Below, piece by piece: positions 48,096-61,200 of a DNA stretch of 64,000 nucleotides (the first letter of the stretch is position 1; each line of letters begins with the position of its first letter). The stretch spans positions 6,054,517 to 6,118,516 of the forward strand of contig VXAI01000019.1 in NCBI GenBank assembly GCA_013399305.1, read 5' to 3'. The stretch comes from Rostratula benghalensis. Lineage: Eukaryota > Chordata > Aves > Charadriiformes > Rostratulidae. The position numbers were made by a program, and so were the translations under genes. Under the pieces are notes generated by a model that searched no databases, was not told the origin of the DNA, and was given only the letters and a program-made list of their open reading frames with translations.

Positions 48096-51000
48096 ATGGC
48101 ACTTAGAACGCCAATAGAAAGTTTTCAAGATCACCTTAGACAAAGGAATTTGTAAGAAACTGTGTGGACACGGATTCTTTCATAATAAGTAAGAAAAATA
48201 AAAATAAAAAGGCAGAAAATCCAATAGACACAGAAAGGTTGCATCAACAATTGCTCGATGATGCCTTCTGTGATGGTGACATGAGCGAAGCTGTGCTACT
48301 GTAACAAACTTTGTCCAGAAGAAATACAAGATTAAAATATGGAATGCAAAATTAGTTAAACAGTCACAAAAAGTGAGGCACTTTGGAAGCAAAGCTTACT
48401 AGAATTGCTACCCCCAACTACAGTTCTTTCACCATAAGAAAAAGTGAAAACTTTTTGGGTAAATCACATTTTGTCGAAGCTTGAAAAACACAGTTTCAAG
48501 ATTGAAGCAGACTTTTAACTTTTGTCTTGTGGCAGAGGGGAGAAAGAAAGTGAACACACTTTAAATAATCTAGTTTAGGGGAAGACAGGCCAAAGACAAG
48601 GGAAAAAAGAAACGCATATACTTGGGCAAAGCCACCGTAGAGAAAACACAGGATTCTGTTTTGCAATGCAGGACTGAATTGCTTTACAATTCTCTCTTGA
48701 GATAAAAGTTCCGTGGGGAGTTGTGGAGAATGTAGTCTAATTTATTTTAATGATCAGAGCAGTCAATTAAGTGCCTGCACTTACAAGAGAAGGACTTTTT
48801 TATGTCTGGTCATTTTCTCTAAACATTGGACGACTGCGTTTGGGAAATGTGAGTAGCCATTATTCTCTTAATGACTAGGAAATTCAATATAGGTATTTTT
48901 TTATCATATGTCCTTCAAAATGAGATGCTTTCTTTCTGGTTCTTATCCTTTTTCAAAAATTCAGTGTTTTGTCCCACATTTTGTAAACTAGTGTAAATGT
49001 GTTCTTCTTAAGTAACTGCTGGCTATAGACTGTTGAAACAGGAAAATCTGTTTCAGAAGAGAGAAAAGCAAAACAAAATGGAAATGCTAACTTTCATCCA
49101 AAAATGCCAGGAATTGATCAATTTTGAAAGATCTGTTCACCTTATTCTCCAGGTTTTAATTGAAAGAGGTCTTTGAGAATGGCATTGTCTTTTAAATACT
49201 GCTCAAAACAGTGTTGAGGAAAATATAAAAAGAATAGCATTGTTTGGGAAATATAATGAAAAATGATACTGTGGATAACTTGATATGAGATTTGTAAAAC
49301 TGAAAAAGAGCTACATGGCTATGCTGTGCTTGAAGGAGCAGATACTTAAAGATCAATTTCATATCAGTAAGATATCGACAGGCAGTTGAGCTATCTCCTG
49401 CCATGGCAACTGAGCAGGTTCACCCAGATAAAACCAGAGACACTCTATAATTCTCAGACTCTTCTGCGCATATTCAAGGCTTCTCATTTGCTTTCCTGAA
49501 AGTTTCCTTCTTCCATCAGCTCCTGAACATCGTCACTGAGCTGCTGGAACTTGTGAGCAGAGCAGAGCTTTCTGCCTCATCGGTCTCAGAAAAGAGATAC
49601 CGATGGGTGGGGAATACGGAGGGGTTACAGAGCAGCCTTCCCCTCATCCTCCTTCCCTTCCCACTTGCTCTCCCACTTTGTTTGGTGATGCCTTCTCATG
49701 TCCTCTCATACTCTTTTTCCTCCCATAGCTGTCAACATCAGGTCTGCATCTGCCTTTGGTGTTCTCTCTCCTCTTTTTCTTTTTTTTCCCTGTTATTCCT
49801 ATTAAGCTACCCCACTATTTTATTCTATTTTATCTGTGTGGATAAAATTAATAGATGGATACATAAGTAAATGTCAGTGAAAAACAGACTAGAACTAACA
49901 AGATATGTTTCAGTTCCTTTATTTCCTGCTTTTCTGTTTTGTCGTATAACTACCCTGCTTTTGTCTTTTCATATGTTAAGTATTGTCCAATCCCTTAATG
50001 TGTTAAGATGCCATTATAAACAACACGTTACATCAGAAAAATAGAAACCAAATGCAAGATTTAACTAGGACCACCACATTAACGTTAAAGCACGCACAAC
50101 TGTAAAAGGCAAAAATTAAGATTAACTCAATGCATTTAAACTAATGATAAAATCAAAACCCTTTTAAATTATATGACCATTTGCAATTTGGAGATCTACC
50201 TCAATCAGAGGGTGAACCATTTTATCTTCCTCAACCATTTATTATCTGTCCCCTGATTCAAAGTGGCTGGAGTAGGGAACTTGTGCCTGAACAATTTACA
50301 ATTGTCTTAAGTTACAAGGAAATGAAACTAAAGCATTAACTGTAATGTTAGATGGTCTACCTATAATTAAAACCTCATCTTAACAGTAACACAGAGGTGA
50401 ATCTGTACAACAGAACCTCAATGTGTTTCTCTTCCATATGAGCCTTAAAATCAGTCCCCCTTATAGTGAAAAGAGAAACACAAAGGAAATTAACTGCCTT
50501 AGGCTGCAGAATTGAATATTCCTCTTTTCTAGAGGTTGAACAAGATTTCCCTTCACACACACCCTTGGTCACTACTGCAGAATACATTGCTCCAATGACA
50601 GGGGTGTAGTTCCATCAAATTAAAGATATGTATACATTTGGGCGAATAAAACAAACAAAAAAAAACCCCAAACCAAAACCAAAAGGTGTGATAACTCATG
50701 CTAAGACTAAATCTCAAACCACATGCAAATGCCTTGGGTCAGTACGGAAAAGGCTGCAAAGTCTAAATTTCTTCAGTATTGTGTCAAGTCCAAATAACTT
50801 GGCAATTTTCAGTTGAGATAAACAAATAAATGTGGAATAATTCACTCATACACAATATGGAAAAGCTGTTTACTCTGGAAGGTAGCAGTCCAACAATTTT
50901 AAAAGTACTTCAAATAATTACCACGTCAAAAATAAAGAATAATTTTTTTAAATATCACGAAAGTATTCTTCTTATATAAGTAAATGATGTAGAAGCAATA

Positions 51001-54000
51001 ATAATCTTAAACCCAAACTTGCCTATTATAAATGCACTCAGTCTCCATAAAAGAAAAATTATTCTTTGAAAAATGGATTTCACTCATTAGTGAAATTTCA
51101 CTCATTAAAATTTACTCCGCAAAGCAATGATAAATCAGCAAGTTGATTTTTCTTAATGAGACATTTAACTGAACTAAAATATTGCAGAGCAACACCATTA
51201 CAGACTGCACCATCAAAGGAGGAAGGATTTTATTTTTTTTTTAAACATAATACAAGGATTTAAATCAATGTTTTATTTCAGCATTCCCTATATGCAACAT
51301 TAATCAACTATATTAACAGTAATCTAATTCATTTTTAATTGGACAGATTCTGGGTTGTCATACAATTTGAACTCCCAGAAGTCAATGGGATGCTCATGGT
51401 GTTACTATTCAGAAATGGATCTGTTGCATATTTCATCCCAACTATTATTGTTGTTTACATGAAACTGTACTAATAACAAATAGAAATGTAGAAAGATGAC
51501 TGCTTTCGTCGCCATTTAAATGTGTCTGTGTAAAATTATTATTTTTTTTATGGAAAAGTTAGCAGAACAGAAATTCACGGTAGTAATTTTGTCAGGTATC
51601 TTGGACATTGCTGAAAATTGTATTTTATTCTGTATGCAGAAAGGAAATGACTAAATTTGGTACCACCCATGATGTCCTACGTACTCGTAAATCAGGCAAA
51701 ATCTCCCCTTAATGATCTTATTCTGTGGTCTAAGTTCTGTAGCCTGCTCTGAGTTGGAACACCAAATTGAAATGTGAAAGAAATTAGAAAAGAAGTGCAG
51801 ATAGCCAGGGAGAATTTTCATTCTTTAACAAATGCCAACTCTTGTATCAAATAAGATACAAAAAGGAGTATTCCATGAGAGGGAAAAGGGGATGGGGGTG
51901 CATTCAGGCCCAGGGGAGCACAGTGAAAGCTAATAGGAAATAGGGAAAGTGAGTCACTAAACAGATGAAAGATTTTTGAAAGGAAGCTTTTGTCTCAGTC
52001 TGGACCAAAAATCATACTGGAGAAGAGACTTTTCTGCTAATAGTGGCCGCAAATGAGGAAAGTGGTAACAAGCAAGCCTCGTGGAGGACAGTACCTTGAA
52101 GACTATTTAGACAACCTCATTAGTTAAATTAAATGAAAATTAAGTTAAAAATAGCAGACCAAATAAATTCAGCCTAGTATGCAAAAAAAGATCAGCACCA
52201 GCAGGATCATCCACACACAGCCCCGTGGGCTCAGGATGTGAGAATCCTGACGTTTCATTTGGAGCCTAAAAGTTAAATCTCAAATTCTTCTTTTCCCTCA
52301 CTTTGCCCCCGCCACCTAAGCCATCTACAGAGTGGGGAGTGGAATGATGGATGGGGCCAAGATGTGAAGACAGACACAGGAGACAACATGATGCTGTAGG
52401 TTAGGATTTAGCACAGGCTTCTGCAGAAGGGAGGAAGGAGAACCTCAAATTCAGGTGCTGCATTGGCAGGTCCCAGGTCCTTGGTTGTATCTAGTACCTC
52501 CCATTGTGTCACTGAGTCCAGTTAATGACAAACAGTTATTAAATATACTGTATTCGTAAGTAAGAAACTGTCACAAGTTTCTGATTGATTAGTGGCATCA
52601 GAAAGCAACGCAAGCTATTTTTACTTATTTCTTTCAATTTTCATCATCTTGATTTTGACAGAGCAATGCCCTTGTTCCCCATCTAAATCTCAAGAGTTTG
52701 CTTATCATCAAAAGATAGGCCGTGGAAAGTCAATGCATGGATTAAACCATACTTGGCACTGAGCAAAGTTTGTAGTATAAATAAAAAAACATTGTTTTTT
52801 TGGAATAATATCTATATTTAGAAGTTTCACGCTTTGGAAAAGTGACAAAGCACCTAAGGAGGCATAACATCATAAATCCACACAGAAGAAAATGTGCTCT
52901 CCACAGGGCTGGAGAAGTCCTCTCTGGATGATTTTACTTTGACTCTCTCACAAATCATCGAGGAATACTTCCACAGACAAACTGGGCAACCTCAATAGGG
53001 AACACAAGACAAAACAGTAACCAAAAGCACGGAGAGCTCGTGTGCTCTACACGCTCTGAGCAGTGTTTCCAGCCTTTAGTCTCTCAGTTTATTTATTCAC
53101 CTGCAACAGCTGATTTTTTTTCCCTAGCTCTAAGTAGTCCATTCTAGCACAAACATCCATACCTTTCTATTCATGCTTTCTCAGCAAGACTCCTAAAAAT
53201 ACGTACATACCAGTAAATTTAATATTTAACTTAATATGTAGACTGTTGTGGATCAAAATCCCCACTTTCACAAAGTGGAGGAAAACAGCTGAACACTGTT
53301 TGAATGCTGCTAGCTACGTTTATGTGAAAAAATGGTTTATGTTGAATTTTGATTTGATGAGATGGTCTTAGGGAGACTTTTCATTCCTTAAAATATGATT
53401 TTCCCAGGATGTGACATTAAGTGAGGTTGATCTACAGACTGGAATCTGTCGATTTTAAGTGTGCTGGGGAAAAGTTAATGCTGGTCCTTGTGCTTTCCTT
53501 TTTGCTAGTCAAGCAGATATTCAAAGTTAGGATGCCAGAAGCTGTCCTGCTGTAGTTACTACTGCATTCTGGCTAAAACTTCATTTTTGTTATCAGCTGT
53601 CACAAATTCTAGGAAAAAGCTGAGTTGGGGTCTTCTGAGTGGCTGAAGGAAAAGCAGTTCCAAGACAGGAATGTAAAGAAAACCAGTGGAAGACTGGCAA
53701 GAGGTCTGCATGGTGGCCTTTTGGGTAGGGAAACCAGATCTCGAGAAAAAGTGGGATGTCAGGATTTTGGTGCTTTGTTCAGTAGCAGAAAAGAAAAAAA
53801 AAACAAACACATTACCAAATGACCATTTTTTGAAAAATGATTTGTCCTTTTCTGTGTCAATCTGTCACCTGTCCTTTTACACATGCAGCTATTTTTGTGC
53901 CTTTGCAATGGAAATATTTTGACTCTTATTATACATAAACAACTAACTCCAGGTACATCTAAATAGTAGAAAACCAGTAAGTAGGAAATGATAACAGGAG

Positions 54001-55004
54001 GTACAGAGATGTGGGAAGGAATTAAATTGCATTTGTGCACAGGAAAGCTCAAATGGTTCAGTGAAACCTAGTAAAATTCATTGTACATCACCACATTTTA
54101 TAATCTTTTCCTATTTTGTTAGTCTCCAGTTGTGGCAATGCACAGGGTACCAGACACCTCCAGCTGCTTCTTTTGTAGCGAATTATAATTTAAAGTGAAT
54201 ATGGAGCAATCTTCCATACCAATTAATGCAACACAAAACCACTCGAGAAGCTTTCGTTCCCCTTCTGAGGCTGTTCTTGCTCTTTCCCCACATTTCCTGG
54301 TGTACAAACTCCGTGACACCAAATCTTGCAGCTGAAACACAGCCCTGGAGCGAGTGTCCTTCACCCCTCTCCTTTGCCCCAATCCTTCTCCCAAGGATTT
54401 TTGTACAATTACTTCCTAGTGGGTAACTCCTGGTCAACCCCCCATTCAGCACATTTCAGTGACAAAAAAAATACCAACAACCCCTGCAAGGACTTGATTT
54501 TACTTTTGGAAAATGTAAATGTGATCATTAGCTGAGGATATAAAATAAACCAGGGGAGACAGGGGAAGGGGGAAACATCACTGTCCTGCTGTTTGCCAGA
54601 GCGCCTAATAAATGCTAAGATTCCTTTTCTTATGCATCCTTGTAATGAGAAGAGAGGAAAGATCAGAATCCTTGGAGGACTGTTTGTTAGGTTTTTTCCC
54701 CCTCTCACCTGGAATAAGAAATTGCCTGTTTAACAAGCCTAAAAAGCCAACCTTACAAAATGACCAGTGCAAAGCCTAAATGGAGGGTACACGGAAAGCT
54801 TGAGACCGATCCTGCTTGTGCTGGGAGACAGGTCCCTCGTTGCCTTCAGCTTATTGCTGAAGCAGCATAACCAAAACTTCCCACGTCAGTGCTCCTTCCA
54901 TCACTGACCAGTCAGGGATACCTGATTCCTCTTTACTGCAGGCTGGGATCAGAATGAAACCGATACAAATCAAATTGCAAGAGTGTTCTTAGAATGATCT
55001 CTTG
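48096..55004. other. long repeat-poor non-coding stretch
   Basis: Nearly 7 kb without a recognised transposon or gene. It includes an A/C-rich tract at 50645-50685 and a small hairpin with a 13-bp direct repeat at 51077-51107. Open frames at 49553-49870, 53559-54052 and 54119-54708 lie on both strands, overlap and show no domain. Confidence 0.5.
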
Positions 55005-55803
55005 CAAAACGGAGTGTATCTGGAGAGGCTGGAGGAGTGGGTGCACAAGAACCTCATGAAATTCAACAAGGACATGCGAGAGGTCTTGTACCTGGGGAAG
55101 CAGAACCCAGGAGAGGAGCACAGGCTGGGATTGACCTGGCTGGGGAGCAGCCCTGTGGAAAGGCACCTGGGGGTCCTGGTGGACAACAAGCTCACTATGA
55201 GTGAAGAGTGTGCTTGCTGTGGCAAAGGAAGACAACATCTACAAGGGCATCACCAGCAGAGATATAGAAGCCATTATCCCACTCTGCTCAAGCACTGGTC
55301 AGGCCACAGCCAAGATCCTGTGTTCAGTTTTGGTCCCCACTATCCAAAGAAGATGGGGACTTTCTGGAGATACACCCAAAGAAGGGTCACCGAGATAATC
55401 CAAGCACTGGGCAGCTATCATATCAGTACAGACTGAGAGAACTGGGTTTGCTCAGCCTTAAGTAGGCCTAAAGTAGGCCTAAGGAGACCTTTTCACCAAG
55501 TTCCAGTATTTAAAGGGTGGCTACAATGCAGATGAAGACTCCCTTTTTACAAGGAGTCACATGGGAAAGACAAAGGTTCATAGGTATGTTACTCCTGGGG
55601 AGATTCCAATTGGACAAAAGAGGATGATTTTTCACACTGAGAACAATCAGCCACTGAAATAATCTCCCCAGGGAAGTAGATTGGACACTTTTAAGATCGG
55701 GCTGGACAGGATGATGGGTCATCTTGTCTAGACCGTGCTTTTGCCAAGAAAGGTTGGACCAGATGATCCTTGAGGTCCCTTCCAACCTGGGATTCTATGA
55801 TGC
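55005..55803 (+). mobile_element. CR1 LINE, end of ORF2 plus 3' UTR
   Basis: The longest CR1 in the window. The first 420 bp translate as the C-terminal part of CR1 ORF2: LERLEEWVHKNLMKFNKD, then RHLGVLVDNKLTMSEECA. After a frameshift near 55200 it continues as SRDIEAIIPLCSS and ILCSVLVP. The 3' UTR follows with deletions, through gaagtagattggacactttt, aaggttggaccagatgatcc and cttgaggtcccttccaacct, to the tail gattctatgat. Upstream endonuclease and reverse-transcriptase domains are missing (5' truncation). An 11-bp unit is duplicated at about 55459-55482. Confidence 0.95.
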
Positions 55804-57882
55804 ACAATTATTGCAGTAGAGAGACAAAACAAGAGTCTTCAAATAGCACTTTTTTGAAGCAGAAGATGTGTATGGCTAAAGTCAAAGAGGAAAAGCAAAC
55901 ATGTGCTGAAAAAAACATAAAAGAACTACCTCACAGACGAGAAAAGGAAAATTTTCGGAAATGATAATCTGTTATTTTAGGCCCCGATCTTGACTGAAAT
56001 CACCAGGAGATAATCCCACTGATAGCAAATAAACCAGCGAACCGGTGAGAAAGTGAGTATTTTGCAGACATTAACTCGTGTGTAATGTTCTTACATTGCA
56101 CATGAAATCCTCCTAATTCTTTTGCTCTTATTATTAAGTTTTTAGCCTCACAGGATACAACTGTTTAAAACAACGGAGTGAACTCAACTTCTTGATTACT
56201 TTCTTGGAACAACTTTCCCAAGGCTTATCAAACTGGAATAAAACTCCTAGAATAAACAACTTTTACAAATGTCATTGAAACGCCTTAGATAAAAACACTG
56301 ATCCTGTAGACTTCAGTGATTTCAAAGGGATCCAGTCATTCCAAGGCCATCTTCTCACTACGACATGATGCATGATATTTCTGAAGCAGCAGCAAAAAAG
56401 GAAAGTATCGCCTGAGGAAGTAAAACTGAGTCACTTTTCACACAGGTATGCTATTTCATGACTGTCAGGTGGAAACTCTTCAGGATTAATGCTTTCTAAT
56501 TCTCATATGGCTGATGCTTTAGAACTTCAAAGTGTAGTAGAACATTTCAAATTTTCTTCAGCCCATGAGGAAAAACCTTTTCATTGAAAGTTGCTGTCAA
56601 CTGGAATCTTGAATTTAATACCATACAACTGCTACACATTTTATGAAGATTAAAATTATGCACAATGTGTGTGTGGGGGTTGTCCCGGTAATGTGAGTTT
56701 GTTTCACTATAAAAAAATGCCTTGTCTTAGTGCTGAAAATTACACTGTTATTCCTCATATCTTACAGTATTTCATTACAAAACTTTTCTGAACTATTCTT
56801 AGTTCAAAAACAGGATTTACTCAGGTATAATTATGTCTTCTTTCACCAATAAACAGAAATATAGCGTTGATTGAAAAGATAAGTAATCAGAAGGCATTAT
56901 GAAGAAAATTACACGAAAATCAATATATGGCTCCTGAGGAAGAGACTTAAGCACTTTAAATTTGAATTCTAATAGTGAGAATTCATGAATATAGAATTTG
57001 CCTCTGTAAAAAAAAATAATCTGTTTGCTATAAACCCATCCCTAGTTATCTAATACTTCAAGATACAGTGTATTAGCACCCTCTCTGAATCTATGTGAAG
57101 CTGGCCCCCTTTGGCAACTAAAACAGCTCTTTGAACCATAGAACAGATGTAATGAAAATTGGTTCCATTAAATGCAGCTGGCAAATTACAAACTGAAAAA
57201 TTAATGCACCATACCAAGACTCTGGGGGCTCGGATGAATCAAGGTGTGGTTGCCAGATGCTAACCCTTCTTTTTGCTCTTTTTACTGCAAAATAAAAAGT
57301 ACAGTAGCTTGTACATGTGCAAAAAACCAGGAACTGTAACTGTAATTACAACACAAATACTAGAAGTAAGCCAACAAAACCAGTAAGATCGAAGGAAACC
57401 TCCATTGCTACACTCTAAATGTGCCTGTCCCAGCACAGGAAATAGTAAGGGCATACCTTCCGTGGGCTAATTAACAGCAGAAAGATTGATGAAGGGGCTA
57501 GTAAATTAAAAACACACAACTTCTCCCTAAGATGTAGATTTCTGGAAGCCAAGGAAAGTAGGTCTGTTCTTTTGCTCTTTTTCTAACTATCCATGGCTGA
57601 GTGCAATTAAAACAAGATCCTTCCTGGCATATTCCATGAAAAGATTATCCTATCTTTGCTGAAAATCTGAATGAGCACAATGGCAAGGATGAGTGTTCTC
57701 AGTTGCTGCTGCTTTTCCAAAACACTCAATCTATATCTGTACAGAAGTACATATTATAAAATGGAAAATCATACAGGCAGCCGAATCACTTTTTGCTTTG
57801 TGTGTGAATACATTCACCCTGAGAAGCCAACAGATAGTAACAGAGGGGCTAGGGAAAGGAAAAAAAAAACCCAAAGATAATG
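55804..57882. other. non-coding stretch, nothing recognised
   Basis: AT-rich sequence between two CR1 copies. It has a G/T-rich spot near 56667-56684, an A run near 57009-57017 and an A10 run at 57861-57869. No gene, RNA or older transposon was recognised. Confidence 0.55.
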
Positions 57883-58207
57883 TAGAATCACAGAACCATT
57901 CAGGTTGGAAAACACCCTTGGGATCATTGAGTCCAACCATCAGCCCCACTCTAGAAAGTTCTTCCCTACACCAGATCCCCCAACACCACATCTCAACCAC
58001 TCTGAAACACATCCAGGGATGGGGACTCAACCCCCTCCCTGGGCAGCCCATTCCAGGCTCTGACCACTCTTTGTGGGAAGAATTTTCTCCTAATGTCCAG
58101 CCTAAACCTATCCTGTTGCAGCTTGAAGCCATTCCCTCTTGTTCTTCCACTAATTCCCTGTGAGAAGAGACCAGCACCCACCTCTCTGCAATGTCCTTTC
58201 AAGTAGA
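57883..58207 (-). mobile_element. CR1 LINE 3' fragment, subfamily A
   Basis: The plus strand begins tagaatcacagaaccattca, ggttggaaaacacccttggg, atcattgagtccaaccatca, then cccaacaccacatctcaacc, acacatccagggatggggac, aaccccctccctgggcagcc, gccattccctcttgttcttc and gagaagagaccagcacccac. It is reverse-oriented, about 325 bp, and close in sequence to the copy at 6243-6528. Several overlapping open frames here are chance frames in the repeat. Confidence 0.94.
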
Positions 58208-61200
58208 TACGTATATAAAAAACATATATATGTACATATGTCACACACATAAGGCAATATAAAGTCTACAGAATTGGTTCTGTCATAACCTGGAGCATCT
58301 GTCAAGCTACAAGCACTGACGTTTCTTGACGTTTCTGGCCACGCTCCAGGATTAGTGCTGAATTCCCAGGCTTTTTTTTTTTTTTAATGAAGTTCAAGTA
58401 TTTTTTAAATGGCACCGTATTGCGGTGAGCACATCTGGATGTCCGTGTCTGTCAGATACTGCATTGTTGCATGCACATGGTAAGGCATAAAAATGCCTTC
58501 AGAATTAGAGAACAGCATAAACGAAAGCTGATGGAACCAAATTGCTAGGTGACTTGCAAAAATTAGTCCATGAAAGGCTGTGGGTAACAACAAGGAAGAA
58601 TCAGACTGAAACACCCTGCACCCAGAAGAGCACCAAGGTACAGCGGAGGACTTCTGCATGATGTCCTTGACTTCTTGGTGAGTTTTGTTCTTCAGTGTGC
58701 CTGTGAAGACAACTACTTATATGCTAGCACGCATAAATTGGTATTTCTATTTCGATGCATTTTCACTCTATCTTAAGCTCAGCTGTTGGTTTGCTTATTG
58801 TATTTTTTCTTTTCTAATGCTGGCATAAAGGATGCTGCATCCCATAAGACTCAGGTACTGTATCTGCCACGGTTCCTGGGAATAACCAGCCAACCTTGGT
58901 CAAGAGGATGTCAAAGCAAATACTTTTTTGTAAATCATCCTACTATATATTGCTTTTTTTCGTTACCTTTCTTGACATTCCTAGCACATTCAGTTACGTT
59001 TGTTCTAACTCTGTGACTTGCAATTCACATTTTTATTAATTTTTGCTGGCTCATGTCTTTCTTCCAGTGTCCCAAAGCCTCTTGAACATCAATATAGATC
59101 TGCTGTTGCCTATGGCCATCGAGTCAAACAGTCTGAATTCTCTGCCTCGCTAAATGGTGAAGCCAGTGTCTGTAAATGATGGATTTTTGGAACATCATCA
59201 CTCATAATATTCTAACCATTTTCCCCCAGAGGCCATCATATCCAGTTTCAGCCGTAATGAATTAAAGTATTAATCACAATTAAATACATCATCAGGCATA
59301 TTTGCTGCTGTACAGATCGGTAAGAAATATGTGGGTCAGTAGATGGAGCCACTTAAAAGCTACACCCCGAGTCAGTTTAGTGTGCAGTTTAACCTGATGT
59401 TAAGTCAAACACCTGCATGAAGTACAAGAAGATAAACCTGTTTGGCAAACTAAGTTGTGTATCTTCAAAAGCAGACAATTAAGACTACTTTCTGAATGAT
59501 TTAGAAGCAAAGACGCGCTTTTGCAGGGGGGAAAGGGAAATGAGCAAAGTGAATTCAAGCCAATTGTAAACCTGAAGGATTCCTTGAGTGGTTTAGGTCC
59601 AAGAAAGAGACTGTACAGGCTCTCGGGTCTCTAACCTGTGATAAAAAGTGTGCACTTAGACTAAATCCCTGGCAGGGGAATCAGGAAAGCATATGCAGGA
59701 AGTTTCTCCCCGGACACGAGGATAGAGGTCTCTCAGATTTACTCTTCACCGACGAGATTCACTGTGGGTTCTTTTCTTTTATTTACCTGTCACAAGCATT
59801 TTAATTGCATCATCCCTTTGGATCACTGTAAATTGATACATTCCCTGCTTTGACTGAAAATTAATTCGAAGACATGGAATTTATCTAAGGGCATAATAAA
59901 CCTGAACAACCCCCCCCGGCTCCCAAATATTTATCCCAAGCTATTCAGAGGACATGGAAACAGCATGAAGAGGTGTGTGATACGTGCTCAAGGTGGGATG
60001 TACCCGAGAGCATTGAGTCAAGAGTACTGTATGTAAATTAATTAAACCTGGATTGAAGCACTGAAATCAAGTGTGATTTGAGAAGGGGGGATGCACAATA
60101 CAGGACGTGGTTTATACCTAGAATTGTTTGAGCAAACAAGGTCAAAAGAGCAGCTTCCATTCTGGGCCAATGTAGGTTATAGCAAGTAATGAAAGCCAAA
60201 CTGCATTCTCTGCCTTTTATTCAGTCTGATGGGGTTGATAACAGGGAATATTCAGTAAATGAAATTTCCTGAAAGTGCTCCCTGGAGTTTCTTATTTGGA
60301 AAAGGTAAGGAAATTAAAATTGACTTAATTAATTAAAAGGGAATGAGAGTTCAAAAGTGCCCAAGACAAAGGTGCAGCATTTGCTGGAAAGCATAAACTC
60401 CCTCTTGATTTTCAGTGTAGCACTGCTAACTCTTCAGGCTTCTATCACAAATCCAGCAAAACAGTAATTTCTATTCATGCTGCATATTAAAAACCAGCTG
60501 TGAATCTAAAGAAAAAAAAAAAAACAACTATGAATCTTAAGAAAGCCATGAATCTATCCTGTTATTGTATGGCCGGTTTGTGATACACGTACAGGCAATA
60601 TTTGCATTCTTTGTTTCACAAGGGATAAAGAGAAATCATTCAGTTGAGTCCTCTTAACATCTGCCACCGACTGCAAAAATCTACACAATTTCCACAGAGC
60701 GGCACTGATATTTCTAGAGACTGGAATGATTCTTGCTCCTAAAACTGCTCAAAATTAGCTTCATTAGTAATGCTGAAAAGTTTAAACAAACAGAAGTCTT
60801 CTAAAGGAATGCATTCATATTTGAGTGTTTTCCCAACAGCCTATAATAATGTACGGCTCCCTCAATCCTCTTGTTTTTAAAATCATTAAGCATTATCTAA
60901 CTTCTTCATAACTTGCTAAAAGTATTAAACTCATAAAGCCATTTAGTGTGCTTAGAAAAATCCAGCCCGTAGCAGATCCTCCAAGCTAAGTGTGAATGTT
61001 GTGGAGAGTGAATTCAACAAGACTTGTATAAAAAAACACTTACATATGATTAAAATATTTTCTGCAAGAAAACAGATTTATCCTAACCTGTAAACTTATT
61101 TATGTTTGGACTGGATGGCAATTAAAGTTTACGCACCAGCAGGCACAGGAATCTAAGACAGCACATTAGAAACCACGCACAATTGTTCCAGAAAACCAAA

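Noticed and set aside
54933..55238. Reverse-strand frame of 101 codons
   Set aside because: Antisense of the forward CR1 ORF2 remnant.
57693..58177. Two frames of about 150 codons on opposite strands
   Set aside because: Both largely lie in the CR1 tail at 57883-58207 and overlap each other.
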